NCBI GenBank assembly: GCA_031280825.1
Contig: JAITGE010000006.1
Span: 1-64,000, forward strand
Source: Oscillospiraceae bacterium
Lineage (GTDB): Bacteria > Bacillota > Clostridia > Oscillospirales > Acutalibacteraceae
Reading direction: 5' to 3'
DNA length: 64,000 bases
The notes under the pieces: generated by a model
Databases searched by the model: none
Seen by the model: only the letters and a program-made list of their open reading frames with translations
Told to the model about the DNA's origin: nothing
Part shown: positions 24,223 to 34,033 of the stretch, piece by piece
How positions within the stretch are numbered: position 1 is the stretch's first letter
Layout: each line of letters begins with the position of its first letter
Translations under genes and position numbers: made by a program

Positions 24223-25881
24223 TTGCTGAACGGAAAAATGTTGAAAGCGGGCATCCTCGGCGCGGCGCAGTATTTGGGGCTGCATACGGCGGAGGTGGAC
24301 TCTCTCAACGTGTTCCCGGTGCCGGACGGTGACACCGGCACGAACATGACAATGACCGTTTCGGCGGCGGCGCGGGAGATTGCGCTGGTGCCGGACGAAA
24401 GCGGCTTTGATGAAGCCGCCGAACGCGTGGCGTCGGCGATGCTGCGCGGCGCGCGCGGCAATTCCGGGGTGATCCTTTCACTGATTTTTCGCGGTATCGC
24501 CAAGAGCGTGAAAGGAATGCGCGATGTGGACGGGCTGGATTTGGCGCAGGCGCTGGAGCAGGGCAGTGACGCGGCGTATAAGGCTGTGATGAAGCCCACC
24601 GAAGGCACGATTCTGACGGTTGTGCGGCTGGCGGCACAAAAGGCGGTTGAAAGCGCGCGTGAGTTCGCGCCCGACGCCGTCGCCGTTTGGAGCGCCGCTC
24701 TGCACGGCGCGAAGGACGCGCTTGCGCAAACGACGTCCATGCTGCCCGTGCTGCAAAAAGCCGGTGTGGTGGATGCCGGCGGGCAGGGCTTGGTCTATAT
24801 CATGGAAGGCTTGCTGCACGGCTTTTTGGGCAAAACGGTGGAGAAGGACGCGCCGGTTATTTTGGAAGCGCCGCAGGGCAAGCCCGCTGCGGCAAGCGCA
24901 GAGGAAGAGATCCGTTTTGCTTATTGCACCGAATTTTTGGTGGAGCGCAGCGGCGACGCCGCGCGGAAGGACGCCGGCGCGCTGCGCGCCGCGCTGACGG
25001 AAATCGGCGATTGCGTTGTTGTGGTGGATGACGAAGAAGTCATCAAGGGACACGTGCATAACAATACGCCGGGCACAGTCATCAGCTTGGCGCAGGCCTA
25101 TGGAATGCTTCTGCAGGTCAAAGTTGAAAACATGCGCGAGCAGCATAAGGAAACCGGCTGGGCGCAGGGAGAGACAGAAGCTCGGGATGCGAATGCGCAA
25201 AGCGTTGCGCCGCCCGAAAAGCAATATGGCATCATCGCCGTCGCCAACGGCGATGGTGTGGTGGAGCTGTTTGCCGAATTGGGTGTGGACGAGGTCGTCG
25301 CCGGAGGGCAGAGCATGAACCCCAGCACGGAGGATCTGCTGCGGGCGGTCAACCGCTGCCCGGCTGAGCACGTGTTTATTTTGCCGAACAACAAGAATAT
25401 TATCATGACCGCCGAGCAGGTCGCGCCGCTCACGGAGCGCGGCGTGAGCGTTGTGCAAACCCGCTCCGTGGTGCAGGGCGTAGGCGCGGTGCTGGCGTTT
25501 GAAGAGGACGCGGGCGTTGAAGCCAACCATGTGCAAATGCAGCGCGCGGCCGAAAAGGTGCAGACAGGTCTTGTGACCTTCGCCGCGCGGGATAGCAGTG
25601 TGGAGGATATGGAGATCCGCAAGGGAGCTGTGATCGGGCTGGAAAACGGGAAGATCACCCAAACCGACGCCGACCCCGTCCGTGTGGCGGAGCGCGTTGC
25701 GCGGCATTTGGTGCGCAAGCACGGCGGCACAATGATAACCCTTTATAGCGGGGAGGATATTGCGGTGGAGCAAACGGATCAGCTTTGCGCCGCGCTCGAA
25801 AAACGCTATGGCGGCGATGTGGAAATCACGGCGATCCCCGGCGGGCAGCCGTTGTATTATTTCATGATTGCGGTGGAATAG
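24223..25881 (+). CDS. fakA: Fatty acid kinase subunit FakA (DAK2 domain)
   Basis: 552 residues from TTG 24223 with GGAGGG upstream. The DhaL-like N-terminal domain has NVFPVPDGDTGTNM (metal and ATP binding) and VVDAGGQGLVYIMEGLL; the C-terminal half is the YloV/FakA-type region (PEKQYGIIAVANGDGVVELF, QSMNPSTEDLL, LPNNKNIIMTAEQV). FakA phosphorylates fatty acids bound to a FakB protein so they can enter phospholipid synthesis. The FakB gene is not in the window. The protein family is certain; the substrate follows from its family. Confidence 0.88.
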   Translation: MLNGKMLKAGILGAAQYLGLHTAEVDSLNVFPVPDGDTGTNMTMTVSAAAREIALVPDESGFDEAAERVASAMLRGARGNSGVILSLIFRGIAKSVKGMRDVDGLDLAQALEQGSDAAYKAVMKPTEGTILTVVRLAAQKAVESAREFAPDAVAVWSAALHGAKDALAQTTSMLPVLQKAGVVDAGGQGLVYIMEGLLHGFLGKTVEKDAPVILEAPQGKPAAASAEEEIRFAYCTEFLVERSGDAARKDAGALRAALTEIGDCVVVVDDEEVIKGHVHNNTPGTVISLAQAYGMLLQVKVENMREQHKETGWAQGETEARDANAQSVAPPEKQYGIIAVANGDGVVELFAELGVDEVVAGGQSMNPSTEDLLRAVNRCPAEHVFILPNNKNIIMTAEQVAPLTERGVSVVQTRSVVQGVGAVLAFEEDAGVEANHVQMQRAAEKVQTGLVTFAARDSSVEDMEIRKGAVIGLENGKITQTDADPVRVAERVARHLVRKHGGTMITLYSGEDIAVEQTDQLCAALEKRYGGDVEITAIPGGQPLYYFMIAVE

Positions 25882-25905
25882 CCGACTGCCCATCCGCGCG
25901 TTCCG

Positions 25906-25944
25906 CCGCCCCGGTTGTTTCACCGGGGCGGTAAAAGCTTTTTG
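25906..25944 (+). terminator. Terminator of the asp23-fakA operon
   Basis: Perfect 9-bp stem CCGCCCCGG (25906-25914) with CCGGGGCGG (25923-25931), 8-base loop, followed by TAAAAGCTTTTT. It ends 24 bases after the fakA stop. Confidence 0.8.
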
Positions 25945-25949
25945 TGCAT

Positions 25950-25978
25950 TTGACAACTGCGCCGTTGTGTGATATCAT
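25950..25978 (+). promoter_or_regulatory. Sigma-A promoter of the M28 peptidase operon
   Basis: TTGACA (25950-25955) and TATCAT (25973-25978), spaced by 17 bases, immediately after the fakA terminator. Confidence 0.75.
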
Positions 25979-26026
25979 TGTGCGCGTATGAACGATACCG
26001 GCACGGTGAGAAAAGAGGGGATCGCG

Positions 26027-27328
26027 ATGCAGCCGGCTCCGAATATGACGCTGCACTTGGCGGATACCGCCGCTTGGTGCGCGGAGCAAATCAAGGCGCT
26101 GATCGCCCGCTTCGGTCCGCGCGCGCCGGGCAGTCCGGCGGAATGGGACGCCCAGCAGGCAATGGCGGAGCAGCTGCGACCTTGGGCGGATACGGTGGAA
26201 ACGGAGGGCTTCCCCGTGCACCGGCAGGCGTTTATGGGGTTCATCCCCTTCACGGTGCTGCTTACGATGGCGGCTTGCGGACTGTTTTGGTTCGGTCGTC
26301 CGGTCGCCGGTCTGACTTTGGTGACGTTGGCCGCCCTCCCGTTGGTGCTGGAATTTGCCATGTACCGGCAGTTCATCGATCGCCTCTTTAAAGCGTATCC
26401 CTCCCACAATGTGGTTGCGCGGCGCAAGCCCGCGGGCGAAATCAAAAAGCGCATTTATTTGGTCGGTCATGCGGATTCGCAATACGAATGGACGCTGAAC
26501 TACCGCTTGGGCGGCGTGGGTATGAAGCTGGTGCTGATCCCCGCAGTGGTGGGCATGGTGATTTGTTTTTGCGCCAATTTGCTGCGTTTTTTGCTGTTCG
26601 ATATCGCCGCGCTGCCAAACGAAGGCTTCCTGTATTGGCTTTTCAAAATCACCGGGATCGTCTTGTTTTGCCTTTTCCCCTGTGACGTTGGTTTTTTGTT
26701 TTTTCAAAGCCGCCGCCGCGGCGTGCCCGGCGCGAACGACAACCTTTCCGGCTGTTACACCGCGATGGCGATCCTCAAGGAAATGCGTGAGGGACAAATC
26801 TCTTTTGAGGATACGGAGGTCGTTGTGCTGCTCACAGGTTCGGAGGAAGCCGGTCTGCGCGGGGCGAAGGCATATGTGGAGCGCCACAAGGCGGAGCTGC
26901 ATGATCCTGCAATTGAAACGGTCGCGGTGGGGCTGGATACCTTTCGGGATTTGAAGGATATTGCCATTTACAACCGTGATTTAAGCGGTACGGTGCGCCA
27001 TAGCCCGAAAATGCAGCGCCTGATGTGGGAAGCGGGAAAGCGCTGCGGCTATGATTTGCCTTCGGCGTCGATCTACATCGGCGCGTGTGACGCGGTCGCC
27101 TTCACACAGGCGGGTATCCCCGCCACAGGCTTTGCGGCGATGGATCCTACCCCTCCGCGATGGTACCACACGCGGCTTGATAACGCGGAGCGACTCGAAC
27201 CCAAAGCGATTGAGGTCGGCGCGGCGATTGCGCTGGAGGCCGTGCGGCTTTTTGCCGGCTTCGGTCTGGCTTTGCCGGATGGAACGGCGGAAGCAGAATC
27301 TATGACAGCGTCGGGTGCAACCACATGA
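26027..27328 (+). CDS. Membrane-associated M28 family metallopeptidase
   Basis: 433 residues from ATG 26027, which has GAGGGG upstream (an in-frame ATG at 25988 does not). Zinc-ligand motifs of M28 enzymes are visible: VGHADSQ, PGANDNLSG, LTGSEEAGLRGAK, GLDTF and WYHTRLD. Hydrophobic segments near residues 80-110 and 175-225 precede the second half of the catalytic domain, so it is anchored in the membrane. An aminopeptidase-like role is likely. The next gene overlaps its stop. Confidence 0.8.
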   Translation: MQPAPNMTLHLADTAAWCAEQIKALIARFGPRAPGSPAEWDAQQAMAEQLRPWADTVETEGFPVHRQAFMGFIPFTVLLTMAACGLFWFGRPVAGLTLVTLAALPLVLEFAMYRQFIDRLFKAYPSHNVVARRKPAGEIKKRIYLVGHADSQYEWTLNYRLGGVGMKLVLIPAVVGMVICFCANLLRFLLFDIAALPNEGFLYWLFKITGIVLFCLFPCDVGFLFFQSRRRGVPGANDNLSGCYTAMAILKEMREGQISFEDTEVVVLLTGSEEAGLRGAKAYVERHKAELHDPAIETVAVGLDTFRDLKDIAIYNRDLSGTVRHSPKMQRLMWEAGKRCGYDLPSASIYIGACDAVAFTQAGIPATGFAAMDPTPPRWYHTRLDNAERLEPKAIEVGAAIALEAVRLFAGFGLALPDGTAEAESMTASGATT

Positions 27329-28368
27329 AACGAACGAAATGGACGAAGAAGGCGACGCTGCTGCTAGCGGCGGTTTGCTTGATATTTGTTTCCGTGCAAG
27401 GCGCAGTCGCCCCGCAGGCAGCGGGTGATTGGTTGCTGCAGGTGGATGGCTTGCCGGTTTACCGTGAGCTGTACGCGTATTTTTTGACCGAAGCGCTCCT
27501 CGACCCCGCGTATGCGGAGGCGGGGGCGGACGAGGTCTCGCGCGAGGCGCTGCGAAAGGAAGTAACTGCCCGCTGCGTTGCTTTTGTCGCAATCAACAGC
27601 GAGCTGCGCAACCGCTGGCAGGTGCTGGGGCAGCAATATAAGCTCCAGGCAGCCGAGCGAACCGGGTTCCTTTGGCGCACCTTCGGGGATTATTACAGCA
27701 CGTTGGGCATCAGCAAGCAAACCCTTGCGTTGGTGCAAACGGGCAAAGCAAACGAAAAGCAGCTCTTTCTTGCAATTTATGATGCCGGCGGTGTGCGCGC
27801 GGTGCCGGAGCAGCAAATAAAGGATGCTTATTACCGCGGTCACGCGGCATATGAAGGCTTGCGCGTTTTCCGAACAGTGGTGGAAACGGCGGCTGACGGC
27901 GTAACGGCGCGGGAGCGCCCCATGACGGCGGAGGAGAGCGCGGCGCTCAAGGGCAAGCTGGATGTTATCGCGGCGGAAATAAGCGCGGGCAAGGATTTCT
28001 TTGCGGCCTGCGAGGAGCACGCCGAAACGCTCAGCTATGCAGCAGCGGGTTCAGCGGAAATCCGCAAAAGCGACCCGGATTTCACCGAAGCGGAATTCGA
28101 AAGCATCCGGCAGCTCTCGCCTTCCGCGGTGCGTGTGCTGGAGTTCCCGGGCTTTTATCTGCTGGCGCGGGGCGTGGACATGGGCGAAAGCCCGGAGGAA
28201 TACTATCTGCTGGGGCGCGAAGAAACGCTTTGGGAAATGCGCGGCGCGGAATACAGGAGCTTACTGTCAGATTTGAAGAGCAGCTATCACGCCGAAGAAA
28301 ATGTGGCGGCGGCAAAGGCTTTGCTGGATGCATGGGAGTGGAAATCAAATGCGAAAGACGCGGGATAA
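27325..28368 (+). CDS. Exported protein, possibly SurA/PpiC-like
   Basis: 347 residues with a signal peptide (TLLLAAVCLIFVSVQGAVA). VDGLPVYRELYAYFLTEAL resembles the N-terminal helix of SurA/PrsA-type foldases, and a charged helical body follows. No clear parvulin motif is seen, so the foldase idea is tentative. It overlaps the M28 gene upstream and the lipoprotein gene downstream. Confidence 0.55.
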   Translation: MKRTKWTKKATLLLAAVCLIFVSVQGAVAPQAAGDWLLQVDGLPVYRELYAYFLTEALLDPAYAEAGADEVSREALRKEVTARCVAFVAINSELRNRWQVLGQQYKLQAAERTGFLWRTFGDYYSTLGISKQTLALVQTGKANEKQLFLAIYDAGGVRAVPEQQIKDAYYRGHAAYEGLRVFRTVVETAADGVTARERPMTAEESAALKGKLDVIAAEISAGKDFFAACEEHAETLSYAAAGSAEIRKSDPDFTEAEFESIRQLSPSAVRVLEFPGFYLLARGVDMGESPEEYYLLGREETLWEMRGAEYRSLLSDLKSSYHAEENVAAAKALLDAWEWKSNAKDAG

Positions 28369-29302
28369 AATGATTGTCGGGCTTTGCGCGGGGGCGTTGC
28401 TTTTTGCGGCGGGCTGCGGTGGCGGTGCACGCACGGCGGCGGCGCCAAAAACAAACCACACGGCGCGCTTGGCCGCGAACATCAACAACGGCGGCTATGT
28501 GCTGCTGCAGGGCGAAACGCTTTATTATACAGCCTTTGGCAATGAACGCAGGCTCAGCTGCATACCTGCGGCGGGCGGCGTGCCGCAAGCCCTGACGCAG
28601 ACCGGCGCGGTTGCCTTGAACGCTGACGACACATATCTTTATTACAAAATCCGCGAAAAGAACCATACGCTCTGGCGCACGCGCAGGGACGGAACGGGGC
28701 AGCCGCAGCAGCTGACGGAGGACGCGGTCATGTATCCGCAGCTGGTGAATGAAAAGCTTTATTTTTTGCGGATGGATGATAAATCTCTTTGGCGCATGGA
28801 TTTGGACGGTGCGGCGCGGGAGCAGATCAGCGCGGATGCGTGCGCCTATCCGAACGCAGCGGAAAACGCCGTTTATTACATGAACGCGGCCGACGGCTAT
28901 AAGCTCTATCGCTGCGCCGCCGATGGCAAAGCCGCCCCTGAAAAGCTGCTGGAGCTTGGCGGGACGCAGCTCAACATCCAAGCGGGCGTCGCTTATTTCA
29001 TCGGTCTTGCCGATCATATGATTTACCGTTGGGCAATGGATGGCGGCACGGCGCCGCAAGCGCTCTACGGGGCGCAGGCAGGCAGTCTTTTGGTGGCGCA
29101 CGGCGAGGCGCTTTATTTCACAAGCGCGGGGAATTTACTGCGGCTACCTGTAACGGGCGGCAGCGCGCAGGTGCTGGCGGATGGATGCACACCGCAAAAT
29201 CTCTTTGCCGCCGGGGAGCGCATCTATTGGCTGCCGAAAAACGCCATGGCGCTGGAAAGCGTGCTTGCGCTTGACGGAACGGATAAAATTACCTTACAAT
29301 GA
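28349..29302 (+). CDS. DUF5050-like beta-propeller lipoprotein
   Basis: 317 residues from ATG 28349. The signal ends in a lipobox (LFAAGC, Cys22). Repeats of about 45 residues carry YY/LYxxxxDxxLYR-like motifs (TYLYYKIREKNHTLWRTRRD, EKLYFLRMDDKSLWRMDLDG, NAVYYMNAADGYKLYRCAAD), the pattern of DUF5050 propeller domains. A binding or scaffold role at the cell surface is likely. It overlaps the upstream gene by 20 bases. Confidence 0.75.
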   Translation: MRKTRDKMIVGLCAGALLFAAGCGGGARTAAAPKTNHTARLAANINNGGYVLLQGETLYYTAFGNERRLSCIPAAGGVPQALTQTGAVALNADDTYLYYKIREKNHTLWRTRRDGTGQPQQLTEDAVMYPQLVNEKLYFLRMDDKSLWRMDLDGAAREQISADACAYPNAAENAVYYMNAADGYKLYRCAADGKAAPEKLLELGGTQLNIQAGVAYFIGLADHMIYRWAMDGGTAPQALYGAQAGSLLVAHGEALYFTSAGNLLRLPVTGGSAQVLADGCTPQNLFAAGERIYWLPKNAMALESVLALDGTDKITLQ

Positions 29303-29318
29303 ATGAAGGAGAACATAT

Positions 29319-30332
29319 ATGCCGGAGGAAATAAAGACCGCGCGGCGCAAGCGCGTGCTGAGCCTGATTCAGCCAACCGCCGTGCCGCACATCGGCAATT
29401 ATATTGGAGCGCTGCGCAATTGGGCGGCTATGGCGGAGGAATACGATTGCGTTTATGGCGTGGCGGATCTCCACGCCCTGACCGTGCGCCCGGAGCCGGC
29501 CGTGCTCCAAAAGCAAAGCATGGAAGCCTTCGCGATTCTGCTTGCCCTAGATTTGCGGCGGGGGAACAACATTGTTTTTGTGCAGAGTCACGCGCCCGCG
29601 CATTGCCAGCTGAACTGGCTGCTCAATTGCTACACCCAGTTTGGCGAGGCTTCGCGCATGACGCAGTTCAAGGATAAGGCTGCCGAGCACGCCGATAATG
29701 TGAACGCGGGGCTGTTCACGTATCCGATCCTCATGGCGGCGGACATTTTGATTCATCAGGCGGATTATGTTCCTATCGGCGAGGATCAAAAGCAGCACTT
29801 GGAGCTTGCGCGGAATATCGCCGAGCGCTTCAACGGGGCATACGGGCAGGTCTTCACCGTGCCCGAACCGTTTTTAGGCAAAATCGGCAGCCGCGTGAAG
29901 AGCTTGCAAAACCCGACCCAAAAGATGAGCAAGAGCGACCGGAACCCAAAGGCAAGCATTTCGATTTTGGATACACCCGAAGCCATCCTGAAAAAGTGCA
30001 AGGCGGCGGTGACGGACAGCGAGTCCATCGTCCGCTACGCGGAAGGCAAGGAGGGCATCAATAACCTGATGACCGTGCTTGCGGCTTGCACAGGCAGCAG
30101 CTATGAACAAATTGAGCGGGATTTTGCGGGCAAGGGCTACGGTGATTTCAAAGCCGCCGTCGCCGAGGCGATCATTGAAGAGCTGCGCCCCTTCCAGGCG
30201 GAATACAAGCGCCTGCTGGCGGATAAAGCTTATTTGGAGCAGACCGCCCGCGAAGGCGCGGAGGCCGCCCAGCGTCACGCCATGCGCACAACGGCGAAGG
30301 CGATGAAAAAGGTGGGGCTGTGGGGGACGTGA
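29319..30332 (+). CDS. trpS: Tryptophanyl-tRNA synthetase
   Basis: 337 residues, the normal length. Class I signatures PHIGNYIGAL (HIGH) and QKMSKSD (KMSKS) are present, plus AADILIHQADYVPIGEDQKQHLE. It charges tRNA-Trp in the cytoplasm. AAGGAG precedes ATG 29319. The 16-base gap to the previous gene leaves no room for a T-box leader, so it is probably cotranscribed with the lipoprotein. Confidence 0.95.
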   Translation: MPEEIKTARRKRVLSLIQPTAVPHIGNYIGALRNWAAMAEEYDCVYGVADLHALTVRPEPAVLQKQSMEAFAILLALDLRRGNNIVFVQSHAPAHCQLNWLLNCYTQFGEASRMTQFKDKAAEHADNVNAGLFTYPILMAADILIHQADYVPIGEDQKQHLELARNIAERFNGAYGQVFTVPEPFLGKIGSRVKSLQNPTQKMSKSDRNPKASISILDTPEAILKKCKAAVTDSESIVRYAEGKEGINNLMTVLAACTGSSYEQIERDFAGKGYGDFKAAVAEAIIEELRPFQAEYKRLLADKAYLEQTAREGAEAAQRHAMRTTAKAMKKVGLWGT

Positions 30333-30393
30333 AATTACAAACGCAGGGTTTTAATAACTGAATATGTATTTGAATGAAGAAAGGGAAAACGTT

Positions 30394-31617
30394 ATGCAAG
30401 CCATCAAAAAAGTCGTGCTCATGTATTCCGGAGGATTGGACACCTCTATTATTATCCCCTGGCTGAAGGAGAATTACGAGGGCTGCGAGGTGATCGCGGT
30501 TTCCGGCGATGTGGGGCAGGGCACGGAGCTGGACGGATTGGAGGAAAAAGCACGCAAGACCGGCGCGTCTAAGCTTTATATCGAAGATTTGCGCCGCGAG
30601 CTTGTGGAGGATTTTATCTGGCCGACGCTCAAGGCGGGGGCACGCTATGAGAAGGATTATCTGTTGGGCACAAGCTTTGCGCGCCCCTTGATCGCCAAGC
30701 GCGTAGCGGAAATTGCCCGCGCGGAGGGCGCGGACGCGATTTGCCACGGCTGCACCGGCAAGGGCAACGATCAGGTGCGTTTTGAATTGACCTTTAAGCA
30801 TTTTGCCCCGGAAATGCAAATCATTGCTCCTTGGCGTATTTGGGATATCAAGAGCCGCGAGGAGGAAATTGAATACGCCGAAGCGCACAATATTCCGCTG
30901 AAAATCAACCGCGAAACGAATTATTCCAAGGATAAGAATCTGTGGCATTTGAGCCATGAGGGGTTGGATTTGGAAGACCCGGCGAACGAGCCGCCATATC
31001 AAAAGCCCGGTTTTTTGGAGCTGGGGATTTCGCCCGAGCAAGCGCCCGACGAGCCGACCTATGTAACCATCAATTTTGAAAAGGGCATTCCCGTGGCGCT
31101 GAACGGCGAGCGCATGGATGGCATCGCGCTGTTAGCCGCGCTGAACGCCGTTGGCGGCGCAAACGGCGTAGGTATTGACGATCTGGTCGAAAACCGGCTG
31201 GTGGGCATGAAGTCGCGCGGGGTCTATGAAAATCCGGCCGGGAAGATCCTCTTTCGCGCGCACGAAGTGCTTGAAACCATCACCTTGGATCGCGACACCC
31301 AGCACTACAAGGAGTTGCTGGCGCAGCGCTATGCGGAGCTGGTTTATTTTGGGCAGTGGTACAGCCCCTTGCGCGAGGCGCTGGATGCCTTTGTGAATAA
31401 AACGCAGGAAACCTGCACCGGGCAGGTGCGCCTGAAGCTCTATAAAGGCAATATCATCAACGCTGGGGTGCAAAGTCCGCATTCGCTTTGGAGCGAAGCC
31501 TTTGCCACCTTTGATGGCGACGACGTCTACGACCAAAAGGATTCGGCAGGGTTCATTAACTTGTTCGGCTTGCCGATCAAGGTGAAGGCGCTGCTGGAAA
31601 ACAGCCGTAATGCCTGA
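30394..31617 (+). CDS. argG: Argininosuccinate synthase
   Basis: 407 residues from ATG 30394 (GAAAGGGAA upstream; an in-frame ATG at 30364 is weaker). [16 protein letters not shown] is the PP-loop, and [16 protein letters not shown] and [17 protein letters not shown] are diagnostic. It joins citrulline and aspartate with ATP in arginine synthesis. argH is not next to it. Confidence 0.95.
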   Translation: MQAIKKVVLMYSGGLDTSIIIPWLKENYEGCEVIAVSGDVGQGTELDGLEEKARKTGASKLYIEDLRRELVEDFIWPTLKAGARYEKDYLLGTSFARPLIAKRVAEIARAEGADAICHGCTGKGNDQVRFELTFKHFAPEMQIIAPWRIWDIKSREEEIEYAEAHNIPLKINRETNYSKDKNLWHLSHEGLDLEDPANEPPYQKPGFLELGISPEQAPDEPTYVTINFEKGIPVALNGERMDGIALLAALNAVGGANGVGIDDLVENRLVGMKSRGVYENPAGKILFRAHEVLETITLDRDTQHYKELLAQRYAELVYFGQWYSPLREALDAFVNKTQETCTGQVRLKLYKGNIINAGVQSPHSLWSEAFATFDGDDVYDQKDSAGFINLFGLPIKVKALLENSRNA

Positions 31618-31672
31618 GCGCGTTGTTTTTCACAATGTAAATGCTGCTGCCGTGATCCGGGCGCGAAACATG

Positions 31673-31701
31673 TTGCGCTTTCCCGCGGAACGTGCTATAA
31701 T
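31673..31701 (+). promoter_or_regulatory. Promoter of the alpha-galactosidase gene
   Basis: TTGCGC (31673-31678) and TATAAT (31696-31701) with a 17-base spacer and a TG extension (TGCTATAAT). Confidence 0.7.
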
Positions 31702-31739
31702 GCGCTTGCCTAACAAACAACATATGAAAGGAAGCAGCC

Positions 31740-33917
31740 ATGCCAATTCTTTACAACGAGCAAACCCGCATCCTGAAGCTGGACGCGGGCGATTCCACCT
31801 ATGCCATGCACATCAGCGATGCGGGCTATCTGTTCCACATCTATTATGGAGGGCATATCAGCGACACCGATTTGGAGCATCTGGAAATACACGGCGGCGG
31901 CGCGTCGTTCTCCCCCAGCCCTGCCGACGCGCCGCACCTGAGCCTAGATACGGCGCTGCAGGAATACCCGACCGCCGGCACGGGGGATTTCCGCCGCCCC
32001 TGCTTGGGTGTGATGGAGGAAAACGGCGCGAGCGGCGCGCGGCTGCAATATGTCTCGCATGACATTTTGCAGGGGCAAAAGCCCGCGCTGCAGGGGCTGC
32101 CGGCGACCTATCTGAACGCGCCGGGTGAAGCCGATACGCTTGCGATTCACATGGAGGACAAGCACCTGGGCTTGCGCGTGACGCTCTACTATTGCGTGTT
32201 TACGCAAAGCAGCGTGATCACCCGTTGGGCGGTGCTGGAAAACGGCGGCGCGCAAGATCTGGAGCTGCGCAGCGCCTTGAGTGCCTGCGTGGAATTTTGC
32301 GAGAGTGATTTTGATATGATCAGTCTGCGTGGCGCCTGGTGTCGGGAACGCTCTGTGGAACGGCATCCGCTGTTCCACGGGGCGACCGCGCTCGAAAGCC
32401 GCCGCGGCTCGACGGGGCACCAGCTGAATTCCTTTGCCATTCTCTGCGAAAAAGGCGCGACCGAGGATTATGGGCAGGCATACGGCTTTCAGCTGGTTTA
32501 CAGCGGCAATTTTTTGCTTGAAGCCGAAGTGAGCCAAATGAATTCCACCCGCGTGAGCATCGGCGTGAACCCTTATGATTTTGGCTGGCAGCTCAAGCCC
32601 GGCGACGCCTTCACAACGCCGGAGGCTGTTTTGACGTATTCAAACGAAGGCTTGGGCGGCATCTCGCGCACGCTGCACCGGCTTTACCGCAAAAATTTGT
32701 GCCGCGGGGAATGGCGCGACAAGCCCCGCCCGATCCTGATCAACAACTGGGAAGCCACATTTTTTAAATTTAACGCAGAAAAGCTCGTCGCCATCGCAAG
32801 GGAAGCCGCCAAAGCGGATATCGATATGCTGGTGATGGACGACGGCTGGTTCGGTCAGCGGTATGACGACCACCGCGCCTTGGGCGATTGGGTGCTGAAC
32901 GAGGAGAAGATGGGCTGCTCCCTCGGCGAGCTGGTGGAGCGCGTCAAAGCCGAGGGCTTGCGCTTTGGCATCTGGTTTGAGCCGGAAATGATTTCGCCGG
33001 ACAGCGACCTTTACCGCGCGCATCCGGATTGGGCGCTGCACATCCCCGGGCGCAGCCTCACCCTTGGGCGCGACCAAAGCGTGCTGAACCTCACGCTGCC
33101 GGAGGTGCGCGCCTACCTCATTGACAGCATCGGCAAGGTGCTCGAAAGCGCGGAGATCTCCTATGTGAAGTGGGATTTTAACCGCAACCTTACGGAGGTG
33201 TTCTCCGCCGCGCTGCCTGCCGCGCAAAGCCGCGAGGTTTGGCACCGGTATGTGCTGGGGCTTTATGAGATCATGGAGGCGCTGGTGCAGCGCTTCCCGC
33301 ACATCCTGTTCGAAAGCTGCTCCGGCGGCGGCGGACGTTTTGACCCCGCGATGCTGTATTATATGCCGCAAACCTGGTGCAGCGACAATACGGACGCCGC
33401 GGATCGTTTAAAAATCCAATACGGCACGTCTTTTTGCTTCCCTGTGGTGACCATGGGCGCACACGTGGCGGTTTGCCATAACGGGCGCGAGATCCCGCTG
33501 CGCTTCCGCGCCGCGGTGGCGATGGCGGGGAGCTTCGGCTACGAGCTGGATTTAACAAAGCTCCCGCCGGAGCAGATTGCCGAAATGAAAGAGATGAACG
33601 CGGATTTCCGCGCGTGGCAAAGCGTGATTGATACCGGCGATTTTTATCGCCTGCGCAGCCCCTTTGAAGGGGAAGAAACGGCATGGATGTTCGTGAGCGA
33701 GGATAAAAGCGAGGCGTTGGTGCAATATTTCAGGACGCGCGTCACAGGCAACAGCTGGGCAACACGCCTGACACTGCGCGGGCTGGCACCGGAAGCGCTT
33801 TATAGCTTCAAGGGGAAACAGCTGCGCGGGGATACCCTGATGCGCGGCGGTCTGGTGCTGGGCGGCAGAAATGACTTTGCGCACCATGAAATTTGGCTGC
33901 AGCGCGTGCCGGAATAG
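31740..33917 (+). CDS. GH36 alpha-galactosidase
   Basis: 725 residues, the length of GH36 bacterial alpha-galactosidases. MDDGWFGQRYDDHRALGDW, GLRFGIWFEPEMISPDSDLY, YVKWDFNRN (the Asp is the nucleophile) and SCSGGGGRFDPAML with WCSDNTDA (acid/base Asp) match the catalytic core. It removes alpha-1,6-linked galactose from melibiose or raffinose-type oligosaccharides. No signal peptide, so cytoplasmic; no sugar transporter is adjacent. AAAGGAAG precedes ATG 31740. Confidence 0.93.
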   Translation: MPILYNEQTRILKLDAGDSTYAMHISDAGYLFHIYYGGHISDTDLEHLEIHGGGASFSPSPADAPHLSLDTALQEYPTAGTGDFRRPCLGVMEENGASGARLQYVSHDILQGQKPALQGLPATYLNAPGEADTLAIHMEDKHLGLRVTLYYCVFTQSSVITRWAVLENGGAQDLELRSALSACVEFCESDFDMISLRGAWCRERSVERHPLFHGATALESRRGSTGHQLNSFAILCEKGATEDYGQAYGFQLVYSGNFLLEAEVSQMNSTRVSIGVNPYDFGWQLKPGDAFTTPEAVLTYSNEGLGGISRTLHRLYRKNLCRGEWRDKPRPILINNWEATFFKFNAEKLVAIAREAAKADIDMLVMDDGWFGQRYDDHRALGDWVLNEEKMGCSLGELVERVKAEGLRFGIWFEPEMISPDSDLYRAHPDWALHIPGRSLTLGRDQSVLNLTLPEVRAYLIDSIGKVLESAEISYVKWDFNRNLTEVFSAALPAAQSREVWHRYVLGLYEIMEALVQRFPHILFESCSGGGGRFDPAMLYYMPQTWCSDNTDAADRLKIQYGTSFCFPVVTMGAHVAVCHNGREIPLRFRAAVAMAGSFGYELDLTKLPPEQIAEMKEMNADFRAWQSVIDTGDFYRLRSPFEGEETAWMFVSEDKSEALVQYFRTRVTGNSWATRLTLRGLAPEALYSFKGKQLRGDTLMRGGLVLGGRNDFAHHEIWLQRVPE

Positions 33918-33952
33918 CACGGACAAGGTACTTCGGACAAGCCAAAATCTTT

Positions 33953-33975
33953 TTTGTCAACCCGCTTTGACAAAA
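33953..33975. promoter_or_regulatory. Inverted pair of Spo0A (0A) boxes upstream of spoIIGA
   Basis: TTTGTCAAC (33953-33961) matches the 0A box TTTGTCRAA at eight of nine positions. TTTGACAAAA (33966-33975) is a perfect 0A box on the opposite strand and overlaps the -35 element. Spo0A control of spoIIG is established in Bacillus and clostridia. Confidence 0.7.
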
Positions 33976-33999
33976 TCTACCACGCTTGCCCGCTATAAT
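33967..33999 (+). promoter_or_regulatory. spoIIGA promoter with an over-long spacer
   Basis: Consensus TTGACA (33967-33972) and TATAAT (33994-33999) are separated by 21 bases instead of 17. The Bacillus subtilis spoIIG promoter has a 22-base spacer and depends on Spo0A to be used, so the same mode of activation is likely. Confidence 0.65.
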
Positions 34000-34033
34000 G
34001 AAAGCATCCTCCGCAAGGAAGGGTGCTTTTGTT

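Noticed and set aside
24478-25956. Long minus-strand open frame of 492 codons opposite fakA
   Set aside because: It mirrors the coding frame of fakA in GC-rich DNA, has no recognisable domain, and fakA has clear motifs and a ribosome site.
29303-29318. T-box or other riboswitch before trpS
   Set aside because: Only 16 bases separate trpS from the previous gene.
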